A stretch of 64,000 nt of DNA from Mastigias papua (Eukaryota > Cnidaria > Scyphozoa > Rhizostomeae > Mastigiidae), in assembly GCA_964019165.1 (NCBI GenBank), contig OZ025283.1, forward strand, positions 7,535,001 to 7,599,000, read 5' to 3'. The notes beneath the pieces are model-generated. The model worked only from the letters and a program-made list of their open reading frames with translations. It searched no databases and had not been told where the DNA came from. This document shows positions 1 to 10,800 of this stretch, piece after piece (the first letter of the stretch is position 1; each line of letters starts with the position of its first letter). The position numbers were made by a program, and so were the translations under genes.

Positions 1-2
1 GT

Positions 3-548
3 AGCAACACCAGAAAAGTTAATGGTTCTCTTGAATCGAACACTCCAAGGAGGATCTTGCTTCTTGGAGACCCACACGTCCGCCGTGTTGGTGAAACTAA
101 CTCCCTCTCCAACTGCATTCTGGCAAGAGGAATCGGGGGGTTAAAACGTGACCAACTGGTTTCCAAGCACAGGGGTACAATAAACAGTGAGCTAGAAAAG
201 ACAGACGAAGTAATAATTCATGTAGGAAGCAATGATATTAGCAAAGGAGTAAAGCAAGACGCAGTAACAAACAACATCGATCGCGCTTGTGGAAAATTAA
301 GAGAGATAAACCCGAATATTGAGATAGCCGTTTCATCAATTTTTCTTCAAAAATATGATACCACGAAGAACCTTCAGATCATCGAAACGAATGCGGCACT
401 GAAACGATACTGCCTCTTGAACGGGTTTGATTTTCATAACAATTCCAACATCACTTTTAAGCATCTGGACAAATGGGGCATGCATCTTACCCCGGAAGGT
501 TATCGCTTATTTGCTAGCAATGTAAATGCCCGTCTAGCGAGAGGGTGA
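3..548 (+). CDS. LINE ORF1 protein, SGNH/esterase-like C-terminal part (5' partial)
   Basis: The frame is open from base 3 to the stop at 546-548, so the true start lies left of the window; no ATG here is convincing. The protein shows the block pattern of SGNH-hydrolase (esterase) domains in CR1/L2 ORF1: LLLGDPHVRR (block I, with Pro where Ser is usual), IHVGSNDI (the GxND block) and GMHLTPEGY (the DxxH-like block, Asp not obvious). In these elements ORF1 is thought to act in RNP formation or lipid/membrane association. The GDPHVRR variant would remove the nucleophile Ser, so enzymatic activity is doubtful. ORF2 follows 112 bp downstream. Confidence 0.75.
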   Translation, partial: SNTRKVNGSLESNTPRRILLLGDPHVRRVGETNSLSNCILARGIGGLKRDQLVSKHRGTINSELEKTDEVIIHVGSNDISKGVKQDAVTNNIDRACGKLREINPNIEIAVSSIFLQKYDTTKNLQIIETNAALKRYCLLNGFDFHNNSNITFKHLDKWGMHLTPEGYRLFASNVNARLARG

Positions 549-660
549 CGAATAAATTACAGGTGAGCAGGTTGATGTCAACTTACCAAAATCTAATGCT
601 CAAGGTCCTGTAGCCAGTAACAGGTGTCATCAGCGTATAGGATCTAAGAAAGGCTTAACC

Positions 661-3460
661 ATGGCATCCCTGAATGTTAATGGGCTTAGGGGTCACCTTG
701 ATCAAGTCAAAATACTAATGAATGATATGGGAATTGATATATTGGCATTAAATGAGACAAAACTAGACAGTTCCATTGACCAAAATATTACTGAAATAGC
801 TGGTTATAATCAGCAACGTCTTGACAGGTCTCGTTTTGGAGGAGGTGTTTCTATATATGTTAGAGATACTATTAAATTTCATGCTAGGAATGATATTCCC
901 AATGATAATTTAGAGATACTTTGTATTGAAGTTCATCCGCCAAAGTCAAGGCCTATTCTGGTCGTCGCCTGGTATAGGCCTCCAAGCGACCCAGTCAGCA
1001 CGTTTGCCAAGCCTGAAAAATTTCTTTCATACCTTGACAAAGAAAGTAAGGAGATGATACTTATGGGGGACACAAACTGCGATTTATCTTCTGGTTCGCC
1101 TGATATCAATTCCAGATGTATCCAAAATCTTTACCAGCTTTTCAGTTTTAAACAGCTTATTGACGAGCCAACTAGGGTAACGCTCACATCCTCCACTCTT
1201 ATTGACCACATAGCAACAACATCCATTAATAATATTCTAGAATCAGGGGTGCACAAGGTATCCTTGAGTGACCACTACATGGTGTTCTGCAAACGCAAAC
1301 TAAATGCTGTGGTCGTTGGTGGTCATAAGTTGGTGAAAAGCAGAAACATGAAACACTGTAATGAGGAGTCATTTTTGGCTGATATCTCTCATTTCTTTTG
1401 GGACGAATTGGTTTATAGAACCGATGATACTAACACAATGGTTAATGACTGGTCATCTTTGTTCTCTGCTGTAATAGAGAAACATGCTCCCATTAGAGAG
1501 ATGAGGGTTTCAGATAATTACTTGATGAAGTCAAGGGACAAGCTCAAAAAGTTGCTGTGAAGCATAAATCCCCAGCTATGATGAGCTGTTATAAGAAGGC
1601 GCGTAATGCGGTGAACAACCTTAATGTCTCGCTAAAAAAGCAATACTTTACCAATAAAATTATTGAGCATAAAGGCAACATGAAAGAAACATGGAAGATA
1701 ACTAACGAACTTTTTAATAAACGCAGTAAATCTACAAATATAACCTCTCTTAAAGATGGGGATGTTGAAATCGGTGGAAAAAGGGAAATTTCTAATACTA
1801 TGAATAGTTACTTTTGCTCGGTAGGCGAGGAGTTAGCTGAAAAAATAGATGATTCTCCTAATCCTCTCTCCTGAGAGGTGATTGCACAGTGAATTAAAGC
1901 ATCTCAAGTTTTCGCTTTCATGAAATAAAAGATCAGCATATCAGGGATGCCATGTCTAAGATAAAAACTTCGAAAGGCTTTGGTACTGACAACATTTCTA
2001 GTTACTTTCTCAAACTAGCCTTACCATACATTAACAGCTCTCTAACTTATATATTCAACAAATCCTTAGAAAAAGGGGAATTTCCCACTCAATGGAAAAT
2101 GGCCAGAGTAACACCTATTTTTAAAGATGGGGATAAAAGTGTGAAAAACAATTATCGGCCAATTTCTGTTCTTCCTGTCGTATCAAGGCTTTTCGAAAAA
2201 TTAGTCTATAATCAACTGTACCAGTATTTGAACGAAAATAGTCTCTTAGCATCCAGTCAATCTGGATTCAGAGCACTTCATTCAACTATCACTGCTCTGT
2301 TAAAATGTACAGATGACTGGTACAGTGGTTTAGACCAAGGGAAATATGTGGGAGTGGTGTTTGTTGATTTGAAAAAAGCTTTTGACACTGTCGACCACGA
2401 TATCCTTCTTCAGAAGCTTGCACTATACGGAATTCAAGACCATGAGCTAGAATGGTTTAAATCATACCTTTCTAATCGAAGTCAATTCACAAGGGTTAAC
2501 GGTATTGACTCTGAAGTCGAAAATATAAATATAGGGGTTCCTCAAGGGTCATGTCTTGGTCCCTTATTATTTCTGATTTATATTAATGACCTTCCCAAGT
2601 TCGTAAAAAATGCCTCGGTTTACATGTACGCTGATGACACTAGCTTAAGTTTTAAGGCCGATAACATTTCACGATTAAGCGAGGCTCTGAACGAGGACCT
2701 TGAGGCTTTGGATAATTGGCTTAAAGGTAATAAACTATCCTTAAACGTGGCCAAAACGCAGTCAATGGTCATTTCCACTAAGCAAAAACACGCCGCCTTA
2801 AAACAACAAACAGACCAACTCAATCTGCTAATACGTCAAAGCGCATTGGAGGCTGTTCCAAGTACTAAGTACCTAGGGGTTCATATTGATAACTCCCTCA
2901 ATTGGAAGAAACATATTGAAGAAATTTCAAAAAAAATCTCGCGATCACTCGGACTCTTGAAGTATGCAAAAAGATTCTTACCTCTTGAGTCACTCAAAAA
3001 CATTTATACCAGCATTGTTGACCCACATTTTCGCTATTGTTGCTCAGTCTGGGGCGTATGTGGGCTAACTGAAATCCATCAATTACAGAAACTTCAAAAC
3101 AGAGCAGCCAGGGTAGTCACTGGCAGCAATTATGACGCTCCCAGTAAACCCCTACTTGAAACCTTGGGTTGGAAAACAATTGAAGAGCTAATTCTGAATG
3201 AAACGCAAATTATGGTTTTCAAATCTGTAAATGAGCTTGCACCACAATATCTCTCAGATTTATTTGTTGCAAACTCCACTATCTCTTCATACAATCTAAG
3301 GCGAACTGCTACTGATCTTAGGTTACCAAAGAAAACGTCATCAAAGGGGCAAAAAAGTTTCTCCTATAGGGGAGTGGCAACTTGGAACAGTTTACCAGTG
3401 GAATCAAAGAGGGCATCTAACCTTGCAAACTTTAAAAGTAGTATTTTTTATCGTTTTTGA
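661..3460 (+). pseudogene. LINE ORF2 (APE endonuclease + reverse transcriptase), frameshifted
   Basis: ORF2 lies in three pieces: 661-1560 (endonuclease), 1557-1874 (linker), 1952-3460 (RT and C-terminus). The endonuclease piece has SLNVNGLRG, the catalytic NETKLD, MGDTNCDL and the terminal SLSDHY. The RT piece has NYRPISVLPV, motif A FVDLKKAFDTVDHD, motif B GVPQGSCLGPLLF and motif C MYADDTS. A frameshift near 1548-1556 breaks the junction after KLKK. A second break lies between 1875 and 1951, where an in-frame TAA also occurs. The RT half is otherwise clean, so the damage is fairly recent. ATG at 661 gives the usual ORF2 start context with MASLNVNG. Confidence 0.88.
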
Positions 3461-3564
3461 TATTAATTAGGTATTTTTAGCAAACATGTATTGTAAATAT
3501 TACGTTTCTATGAGCTATTCAGATTGTAATTAGGTTTAATTTTAGCTATATGTATTTTGTATTT

Positions 3565-3612
3565 AGATGGAGGGCCCCTTGTAACGCAGCTACCACTGAA
3601 GGGCTACCCTCC
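3565..3612 (+). other. 3'-terminal stem-loop of the CR1/L2-like LINE
   Basis: GGAGGG and CCCTCC form a 6 bp stem around a GC-rich interior that can pair further (GCCC with GGGC). Such hairpins at the extreme 3' end are typical template-recognition structures of CR1/L2 LINEs. Confidence 0.6.
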
Positions 3613-3616
3613 TTCG

Positions 3617-3870
3617 GTTGTGGAGTTTCGACGTGGGATAATGAGGTTACCCTTTGCCACAATTACCTCCAGGTCACCCTTGAGCAAGGTGTAGTACCTG
3701 TTAGCTCTCCCCGAGACCATGAAGTTCCGGGTTGGCGTCCGGCGGGGGCAAGTCTGTCTCATGGGTAGGGGGGACTCTTCAGCCTTGGTTGGCAACCCTC
3801 CTAGTGATGGTGTCACAATAAAAATACCGGTTGTGGTGCAACCAAAATCCACTATCCTCATTTGAGTGTT
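3617..3870 (+). promoter_or_regulatory. Conserved structured 5' UTR of LINE A
   Basis: This 254 nt leader matches 11788-12034 upstream of copy A' over most of its length. The first 7 nt (GTTGTGG, 3617-3623) pair with CCACAAT (3657-3663, one G-T wobble). In A' the same positions are GTTGCAG (11788) and CTGCAAC (11828), so two base pairs changed in compensation and the wobble became G-C. A second hairpin, CACC-CTTG/CAAG-GTG at 3675-3691, is identical in both. R2-type elements carry a self-cleaving HDV-like ribozyme at the 5' end whose P1 is also 7 bp starting with G. I could not fit the full double pseudoknot here. Confidence 0.55.
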
Positions 3871-6800
3871 ATGTCTATTAATGATATATCAAATAACGGC
3901 GTTAATGGGACTGGATTCAGCAATGATGAAGGTTCTTCGCCCGGCAGGGATCCCATGGATGAGCAGCGTGGGCCCGGTCGTAATCATGTGACTGCCAGAA
4001 TGAAATGGACAAAGGCGATTAATGTTGCTGTTATGGAATGTTATTACCTCAGTAATCCAGTAGATGAAAACGACAAGCCACTGAGAGGATATAGACAGAG
4101 AATGCATAGGATATGGAATGAAAGAGAAATGCTAAAATGTAGTGAACAACGTTTGTGTGATCAGGTAAGAGCGATCAGAAAAAATGAATGGCTGACACGG
4201 GTAGAACTTGAGACGATTAAACGAAGAGTGTTAGAAGAGGTAGAACCAGATGTTGCTCCTGTTGATGTGAGAGATTCTGATGCTATAGAGGATGTGACTG
4301 TACAGGAAGTAGAGCAAGAGCAGGTTGAATTCGAAATGCCAAGAGATGATATGACTGAGGAAGAAAGGGAGATGATAATAAGTATAGTTGACAGAATGAA
4401 AGAACGTAGCTTTAATGTTCCTAGGGGATTTAAGAAAATTGAGAGGAGTAAATTAGATCAAGAAACAAAAAAAGTGAATAAAGTGATTGGGCTCATACAG
4501 ACTGCAACAATTTCAGATACCAATAGACTGATTGGTGCAGTGGCTGCGTACGTAGGACAGAGAGTGGGGCTGAAGGTTAATGATGACAGACCAGGTAGAA
4601 TAAAGGAGCCATTCTGGAAAAGACGAATAAGACAAAAAATAAACGAGATAAGAAAGCATATAAACATCTTGGAGAAATACAAAAGAAATGAAATAAGGAA
4701 GAAAGGGAAATACAAAAGCCTGGAGCAGAAATATCACATCAAGACAAAAGGATTGAATAATGTAATCGAGGAACTGAAGCAAAGACTTAGTGCAAAAACA
4801 GCTAAAATTAGAAGGTATGAGCAGAGAATAGAACAATACAAGCAAAATAGAATGTTTCGTTACGACCAAAAAAGAGTTTACCAATCTTTTAGTGGAGATA
4901 ACCACAGAGAAGAAGTAAAACCTGATGCTCAATTGTGCACAGCATTTTGGAGAGATATATGGGGCAATGAGAAATATCATAATAAAAGTGCAGAATGGCT
5001 AAAAGACTTGAGAGCAGAGAAAGATAGTGTACAGCAGGAGAATGTAGTTATCACAAAAAGCTTGATAAAAGCGCAGTGCAAAAAGATACCAAATTGGAAA
5101 GCTCCGGGCCCTGATGGTGTTCAGGGTTATTGGATAAAAAAGTTGACTACATTGCATGACAGAATTGCGAGCCAAATGAATGATATGATTAATAACGGAG
5201 TAGCTGTACCAAACTGGATGACTTATGGAAAGACTTATTTATGTCAGAAGGATCAATCAAAGGGTAATGCAGTTGACAATTACAGACCCATATCTTGTTT
5301 GCCAGTTATGTGGAAATTGCTAACTGGAGTACTTGCAGGACAAATGTATGCATTCTTAGATGAGTATAATAAATTACCCCAAGAGCAGAAAGGATGTAGA
5401 AAGAAAAGCAGTGGTACAAAAGATCAAATTCTTATAGACAAAATGATTTTGCAAGATTGTAAACAAAAGCATAAAAACTTAGCCATGGCATGGGTTGACT
5501 ATCGCAAGGCATATGACCTGGTTCCACATTCTTGGATTTTAGAGTGCTTAGAGCTGGCTGGTATTTCAGAGAACATAAAGAACTTCATAGACAATACCAT
5601 GAAAAAATGGACAACAGAGCTGACATCCTGTGGGGAGTTTCTTGGAAAAGTTAGCATTAACAGGGGGATCTTTCAAGGCGATAGTCTTTCACCTTTGCTG
5701 TTTGTAGTCTGCATGATACCATTGACTAAGATTCTTAGAAAGATTAAGGCTGGCTATGTTATTAAAGACGGATATTTGAAGGTGAACCATCTATTGTTTA
5801 TGGATGATTTGAAATTATTTGGAAGTAATGAAAGAGAAATTGACAGCTTGGTCAAGACAGTCCAAGGTGTCAGTACAGATATAGGAATGGAATTCGGCAT
5901 AAAGAAGTGTGGTGTAGTGATCATGAAAAGAGGGAAATTAAGCAGTACAGATGGTATAGTATTGCCAAATGGTGAGACAATAAAGGAAGTAGAAAAGGAC
6001 GGCTATAGGTACCTCGGAATACTGGAACTTGACAAATTAAAGGAAAAAGAAATGAAAGACAAGTTGAAGCGTGAATATCTGAGAAGGACACGATTGATTT
6101 TGAAGTCAAAACTAAATGGTCGCAATATTATAAGGGCAATAAATACGTGGGCGATCCCTGTCTTGAGATGTGGAGCTGGTTTGCTGAAGTGGACAAAGGA
6201 AGAACTTGAATGGATGGACAGGAGGACTAGGAAGTTGTTGACAATGTATAAAGTCCTGCATCCAAAGAGTGATGTTGCGCGTTTGTATGTACCACGACAT
6301 AAAGGAGGGAGGGGACTAATTAGTTGCGACACTTGTATCAAGAGTGAAGAAAACAGGTTAGGCTGGTACGTTAAACAAAGTAATGAGCTAATGCTGAAAG
6401 TAGTGAGTACTAAGGGGGTTATCAAAACGGAGGAAGCAGTAAGGCCGGAAGATTTCAAACAAATGCTGATCAATGAAAGAGAACATGCCTGGAAAGAGAA
6501 AAGAATGCATGGACAATATGCTAGAGAGATGGATGAAAGTGTCGATAAAGATAAGACCTGGGGATGGCTCAAAAACGGCGGGTTGAAAGGTTGCACAGAG
6601 TCACTAATATGTGCTGCGCAGGACCAAGCACTGCGGACAAACTATGTTAAGCATCACATTGATAATACCGCTGAAACGCCTCTGTGTAGGCTCTGTGGGG
6701 AAAAAGGAGAAACTGTTAGCCATATAGTGAGTGAATGCAAGATGTTGGCACAGCGAGAATACAAGAGGCGACATGATACCATTGCAAGGAAAGTACATTG

Positions 6801-7254
6801 GGAATTGTGTGGGGAATTTGGCTTAGAGAGGACATCAAAGTGGTATGAGCATAAACCAGAGGGGGTTATAAGAAAGGGAAGTATCAAAGTATTATGGGAT
6901 TTCACTATCCAGTGTGATCATGAGATTGAAGCACGAAGACCAGACATTGTATTGGTAAATGAAGAGTTAAAGGAGTGCAAAATCATTGATGTAGCAGTCC
7001 CGTGGGATTCTCGTATAAGATCTAAGGAGAGAGAGAAAATTGAAAAGTATGGAGACTTGAAAAGAGAAGTAGCAGCCATGTGGGGCATGAAGAAAGTGAT
7101 TGTCATACCAATTGTTGTCGGTGCGTTGGGGGCAGTGTCAAAGGAATTAGATAAGTATATAGAGAAGATTGGGATTACTTTGAATATAGGACATGTGCAG
7201 AACACAGCAATATTAGGAACAGCGAGAATATTGAGGAAGGTGCTAGAGACCTGA
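3871..7254 (+). CDS. LINE A polyprotein: Myb-like DNA-binding, RT, CCHC, RLE endonuclease
   Basis: 1127 residues from ATG 3871; the frame is open slightly further upstream but only with a TTG. In order: a Trp/Arg-rich Myb/SANT-like domain (about 45-120, from RMKWTKAINV), a long basic coiled-coil-prone stretch (about 210-330), and RT. RT shows NWKAPGPDGVQGYW, NYRPISCLPVMW, motif A WVDYRKAYD (about 541), motif B IFQGDSLSPLL, motif C LFMDDLKLF (about 643) and motif E YRYLGI. A CCHC knuckle CRLCGEKGETVSHIVSEC follows (about 939). The PD-(D/E)xK endonuclease has ARRPDIVLV (about 1021), IIDVAVPWD and KIEKYGDLK. Together these nick target DNA and copy the RNA by target-primed reverse transcription. 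The FMDD box replaces the usual FADD/YADD. Confidence 0.9.
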   Translation: MSINDISNNGVNGTGFSNDEGSSPGRDPMDEQRGPGRNHVTARMKWTKAINVAVMECYYLSNPVDENDKPLRGYRQRMHRIWNEREMLKCSEQRLCDQVRAIRKNEWLTRVELETIKRRVLEEVEPDVAPVDVRDSDAIEDVTVQEVEQEQVEFEMPRDDMTEEEREMIISIVDRMKERSFNVPRGFKKIERSKLDQETKKVNKVIGLIQTATISDTNRLIGAVAAYVGQRVGLKVNDDRPGRIKEPFWKRRIRQKINEIRKHINILEKYKRNEIRKKGKYKSLEQKYHIKTKGLNNVIEELKQRLSAKTAKIRRYEQRIEQYKQNRMFRYDQKRVYQSFSGDNHREEVKPDAQLCTAFWRDIWGNEKYHNKSAEWLKDLRAEKDSVQQENVVITKSLIKAQCKKIPNWKAPGPDGVQGYWIKKLTTLHDRIASQMNDMINNGVAVPNWMTYGKTYLCQKDQSKGNAVDNYRPISCLPVMWKLLTGVLAGQMYAFLDEYNKLPQEQKGCRKKSSGTKDQILIDKMILQDCKQKHKNLAMAWVDYRKAYDLVPHSWILECLELAGISENIKNFIDNTMKKWTTELTSCGEFLGKVSINRGIFQGDSLSPLLFVVCMIPLTKILRKIKAGYVIKDGYLKVNHLLFMDDLKLFGSNEREIDSLVKTVQGVSTDIGMEFGIKKCGVVIMKRGKLSSTDGIVLPNGETIKEVEKDGYRYLGILELDKLKEKEMKDKLKREYLRRTRLILKSKLNGRNIIRAINTWAIPVLRCGAGLLKWTKEELEWMDRRTRKLLTMYKVLHPKSDVARLYVPRHKGGRGLISCDTCIKSEENRLGWYVKQSNELMLKVVSTKGVIKTEEAVRPEDFKQMLINEREHAWKEKRMHGQYAREMDESVDKDKTWGWLKNGGLKGCTESLICAAQDQALRTNYVKHHIDNTAETPLCRLCGEKGETVSHIVSECKMLAQREYKRRHDTIARKVHWELCGEFGLERTSKWYEHKPEGVIRKGSIKVLWDFTIQCDHEIEARRPDIVLVNEELKECKIIDVAVPWDSRIRSKEREKIEKYGDLKREVAAMWGMKKVIVIPIVVGALGAVSKELDKYIEKIGITLNIGHVQNTAILGTARILRKVLET

Positions 7255-7364
7255 AGAGAATGGGAGTGACTTTGAAACCTTTAGTTACTTGTTGTAATTT
7301 GCTTTCAAGGCGTAAACCGGAAAACATCAAACCCGTGATTGTACATATCTACATATAATAATAA

Positions 7365-7802
7365 AAGGTCAAGGGTTATTGGAGGAGTAGCACCTTTCCT
7401 AGATGGCCTCGTGTGGCGTCCTAGACTGGCCTCCCCAAGCCCAGCACCATGTGAAGCGCAAGTCAATAGCCTCTTCGTGGTGAAGATCGTCCGTGCGTGG
7501 TGAAGAGCCACATCCTACTAGAGGTGACCTTGTGCTAAGCAGAACACGGCGGATCTAGGGGAGAACAACCCCGAAAAAAAATCCGTAATTCAAGGTGTTA
7601 ACCGTGCTGATGAATGGATGGTAGCAATGTTATGCTGTCACTAACGGAACCTGGTAGGAAGTGGCGGACCTATCTAGTAAATAGCCTTATCTTATGTGCC
7701 GGGCAACGTAGGATCGACAGCTTAAACCCGTGCGTGTAAATTATATTCTAATGGGAGATATTGATCATGATAATCGAATTGAACATTCAACTAATATAAT
7801 TC
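7365..7802 (+). promoter_or_regulatory. 5' UTR of LINE B
   Basis: About 440 nt without a long ORF, GC-richer than the surroundings. It differs from the LINE A leader. AAGGTCA at its first bases (7365-7371) is complementary to TGACCTT at 7525-7531, but the distance is large and there is no second full-length copy to test covariation. A CTGATGA at about 7607 is not followed by a GAAA, so no hammerhead can be supported. Confidence 0.35.
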
Positions 7803-10800
7803 ATGGTGCTTCAAATATTTCAGTGGCACAACAGATTTGTGTTGATAAAAAATGAAGACCATAGGGAAAACAGTGTACATAGAAAAACAATTGGAGGGTG
7901 GACAGAAAATGAGAAGATTAGAATAGTACAAATTGATATGGAAGAAAGGCAAAAAGGATATGGTTTTATGAAGAGAATTAAAGACCGATGGGACATAGAA
8001 TTTCCATTAAGAAGACAAATAACAGCCCAAAACCTTTGTGATAATGCTAGGCGCTTCAGAAAAAGTTTGGGAACGCAAGCAGTAATGCAGATAACAAGTG
8101 ATAGCAGAGGAAGTGTGACGAAAGATAAAAACCTTCAATGGACGTTAGAAATGAAAGTAGCACTTGTGCAGATTGACACCGAAGAAAGGCAGAAAGGGAG
8201 AGGGTTCATGAGAAGAGTTAAGGACAGGTGGGATGTTGAATATCCGATATACGCAGGAATGATAGGAGCACAGACACTTAGAGATAATGCGACAAGGTTT
8301 AGAAAAGAGACGGAAATATCGAACTTGGTACTGGTTAGAAAGAGGAATCTGGTGGCCCCTTTTGAAGAGGGATTAGAACCTAATAGAACAAGCGAATGTG
8401 GTGACAGAAATCAAGGGACAAATACATATGAAGAAGAAATGAATACATTAGAGGAAATGATAGAAGAAACATTTGATGAAGTGGAGGATCTACAAGACAG
8501 AAGCGAGAATGAACTGACTGAAGAAGATAAGACCCTTGACACCATATTTCTGGCAGAATTAGAGAAATTAGAGAGAAGTAATTTTACTGAGTTACAAGAG
8601 AGAGCTAAATTACCAAAACTAAAGATGCCAGATGAATTAGTTGAGAGATCAAATAGAGTATTAGGAAAGTATTTTAATGAGGACAGGGATATTCCTGAAG
8701 TAACTGATTTTGTTTATGCAATGGGAAAAGCAATAGCGTCAATTTTAGGTATCAAGACAAAAGTGAGCAAAGAAAAACTTAAATCCAAGGGAGGAAACAG
8801 AAGAGAGAGGAAAGTAAAGCGCGAGATGAAAGAGGTGAGAAAGTGGATAGCACGGATCAGTAATGAAGTGCATCGCAGGAAAGAGCATCGAAAAGCCTCA
8901 TGGAAGGAAAAGAAATTTTTGAAGGAGCTAGAATTAAGAATTGAAGGGAAGAAAACAACCACCGTTGCATTGATGACCTACCGGGAACAACTGCTTGACC
9001 AATTGCGATATATGAAAGTAAAATTGGAAAAGATGATGGTAAAAGGAAAAAGAGTGAAGAATAACGCATTGTTCAGAAAAGATGAGCGGTATTTTTATAG
9101 GAACGTCAATAGATCAGAATCACGAGCAGGGAAGATTCCCAATATTGATCAATTTGTTGCTTTTTGGGGAGGATTATGGGAAACCGAGAAGGTCACGCCA
9201 TCCCTACCATGGATGGAGGAAGTTGCAGGAAAATTGAAGAGAATGAGTATTGAAGTGAAAGAGTTTGATCTAACGGAAGAGAAGTTGACTGAGATAATCA
9301 AGAAAAGAAAGAATTGGTCCTCGCCTGGTATTGATGGAATACAAAATTACTGGTGGAAAAAGTTTAAACCTGCGCAGCAAGCATTATGTAGGGCGCTACG
9401 AAGAATCAAAGAGAATCATAGTTTGATACCAGACTGGTTCCCTGCTGGACGCACAGTAATGTTGCCGAAGACCAATGAGCTGAGTAACGTAAAGGAGCGA
9501 AGGCCAATCACGTGCTTGAATACATCCTACAAGATCTACACAGGAATAATCGGGAAGTATATGAGGGAACATGCTTGCAATAATGGAATTTGGGATGAAG
9601 GCCAACTCGGTGGCGTTGAGGAGGTTCTAGGTACGGTGGATCAACTGCTTATTGACAATTGTATCATGGAAGAGGTGAAAACATATCACAGAAACCTTGC
9701 AGTTGCTTATTACGATTATAGGAAAGCATATGACAGTGTCCATCATGATTGGATGATGCGAGTTTTTGATTGGATAGGGATTCCAGAAGATGTTAGGTTG
9801 GTACTGCAAGCGCTTATGAAAAAGTGGAAAACAAGGTTAGAGGTGTGGGACGAGAGCAAAAAGTATGTTAGCAGATGGATAAACATTTCTTGTGGTTTCT
9901 TACAAGGAGATAGTTACTCGCCAGTTGGGTTTTGTTTAACAGAGATACCGATATGCGTTTTATTGTCTCAAACTAGAGGATATAGAATGGGTCCGCCAGG
10001 AGAAAGAAAAGTAAAAAGAACTCATAGTCTCTTCATAGATGATCTGAAGGTATGTCAAGAAAGTCATCAGCAACTGGAGGCAGTGAACGAGATATTGGTC
10101 CAAGCAAGTAATGACACAGGTGCTTGCTATGGGATATCAAAGTGTGCAGAAATAGTATTTAAGCACGGAAAGATGGTTAAAGGCGATGGACTTTTGGTTC
10201 TAGACGAAAGAATGAGAGCATTAGATCCTGATGAGAATGATGTTTACAAATTTTTGGGAGTAGAGCAGGCAGAAGGAGTCAAAATTAAGGAAGTTCTAGT
10301 AAGGGTTAAAGCTGAGATGCAGAGTAGATTGAGTACATTGCTGAATGCAGAGCTGTATGATAAGAATTTGATTAAGGCAATTAACACTAAGGTAATACCT
10401 GTAGTGGCTTATGTAATGAATGTATGTACCTTTTCAAAAGGAGAGCTTGAAGAGCTAGACCAGATGATAAAGCGAGAGCTTAGAAGTAGCAGCATGTTAG
10501 GGCGACAATCAAGTGAAGAGAGATTATATTTAAAACGAAAAGTTGGAGGGAAGGGGTTGAAATCTTTAAGAGCTGTATATATGGAAACTAAGATCAGGGT
10601 AGCTTGCTATATGGCGGTATCAGAAAGAAGATGGATTAAAGCTGCGTGGGAGCACGAAAAATTAAAAGATTACAACTCGTTGAAAATTACAGCTGAGGAA
10701 ATGGCAAATGAGGTTGGACACACATTGAAATTTAAAGATGAGGGAATAGAATTAGACGGAGAACTGCAGTGTGGACACTGGAGGAAAAGTTGGAAAAAGA

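Larger units (their letters stand above)
1..3616 (+). mobile_element. CR1/L2-like LINE, truncated by window edge and inactivated
   Basis: A non-LTR retrotransposon with the two-ORF layout of CR1/L2/jockey-like LINEs: the end of an esterase-like ORF1, then ORF2 with an apurinic endonuclease and a reverse transcriptase. The 3' UTR (3461-3612) ends in a hairpin: GGAGGG near 3568 pairs with CCCTCC at 3607-3612, the kind of 3' stem-loop CR1/L2 RTs recognise. The hairpin marks the 3' end, since the next element starts at 3617. The left edge of the window cuts ORF1. ORF2 is split over three frames, so this copy is dead. The protein style closely resembles LINEs I know from coral and anemone genomes (recalled knowledge, not searched). 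Confidence 0.88.
3617..7364 (+). mobile_element. LINE A: RLE-type non-LTR retrotransposon, apparently full length
   Basis: Single-ORF LINE with RT followed by a CCHC knuckle and a restriction-like endonuclease, the layout of the R2/R4/NeSL group. The 5' boundary is placed at 3617 because sequence shared with copy A' (11788) begins there, directly after the 3' hairpin of the CR1-like LINE. The 3' boundary is the short ATAATAATAA tail at about 7355-7364, after which element B begins. A TAA-type tail and insertion next to TAA repeats are known for the Dong/R4 clade. Clade assignment is inference; the ORF is open, so the copy could be active or recently so. Confidence 0.78.

Noticed and set aside
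3565..3663. HDV-like ribozyme built on GGAGGG/CCCTCC
   Set aside because: This stem is the 3' hairpin of the preceding CR1/L2-like LINE, and the expected P2/P4 strands are missing.
3550..3768. 72-codon frame across the LINE junction
   Set aside because: Spans the 3' hairpin of one LINE and the leader of another; not a gene.
4458..7205. Several - strand frames inside LINE A
   Set aside because: Shadows of the LINE A polyprotein; hydrophobic Phe/Ser/Leu bias comes from reading A/G-rich codons backward.
7600..7660. Hammerhead ribozyme in the LINE B 5' UTR (CTGATGA)
   Set aside because: No GAAA box at a fitting distance and no closing stems.
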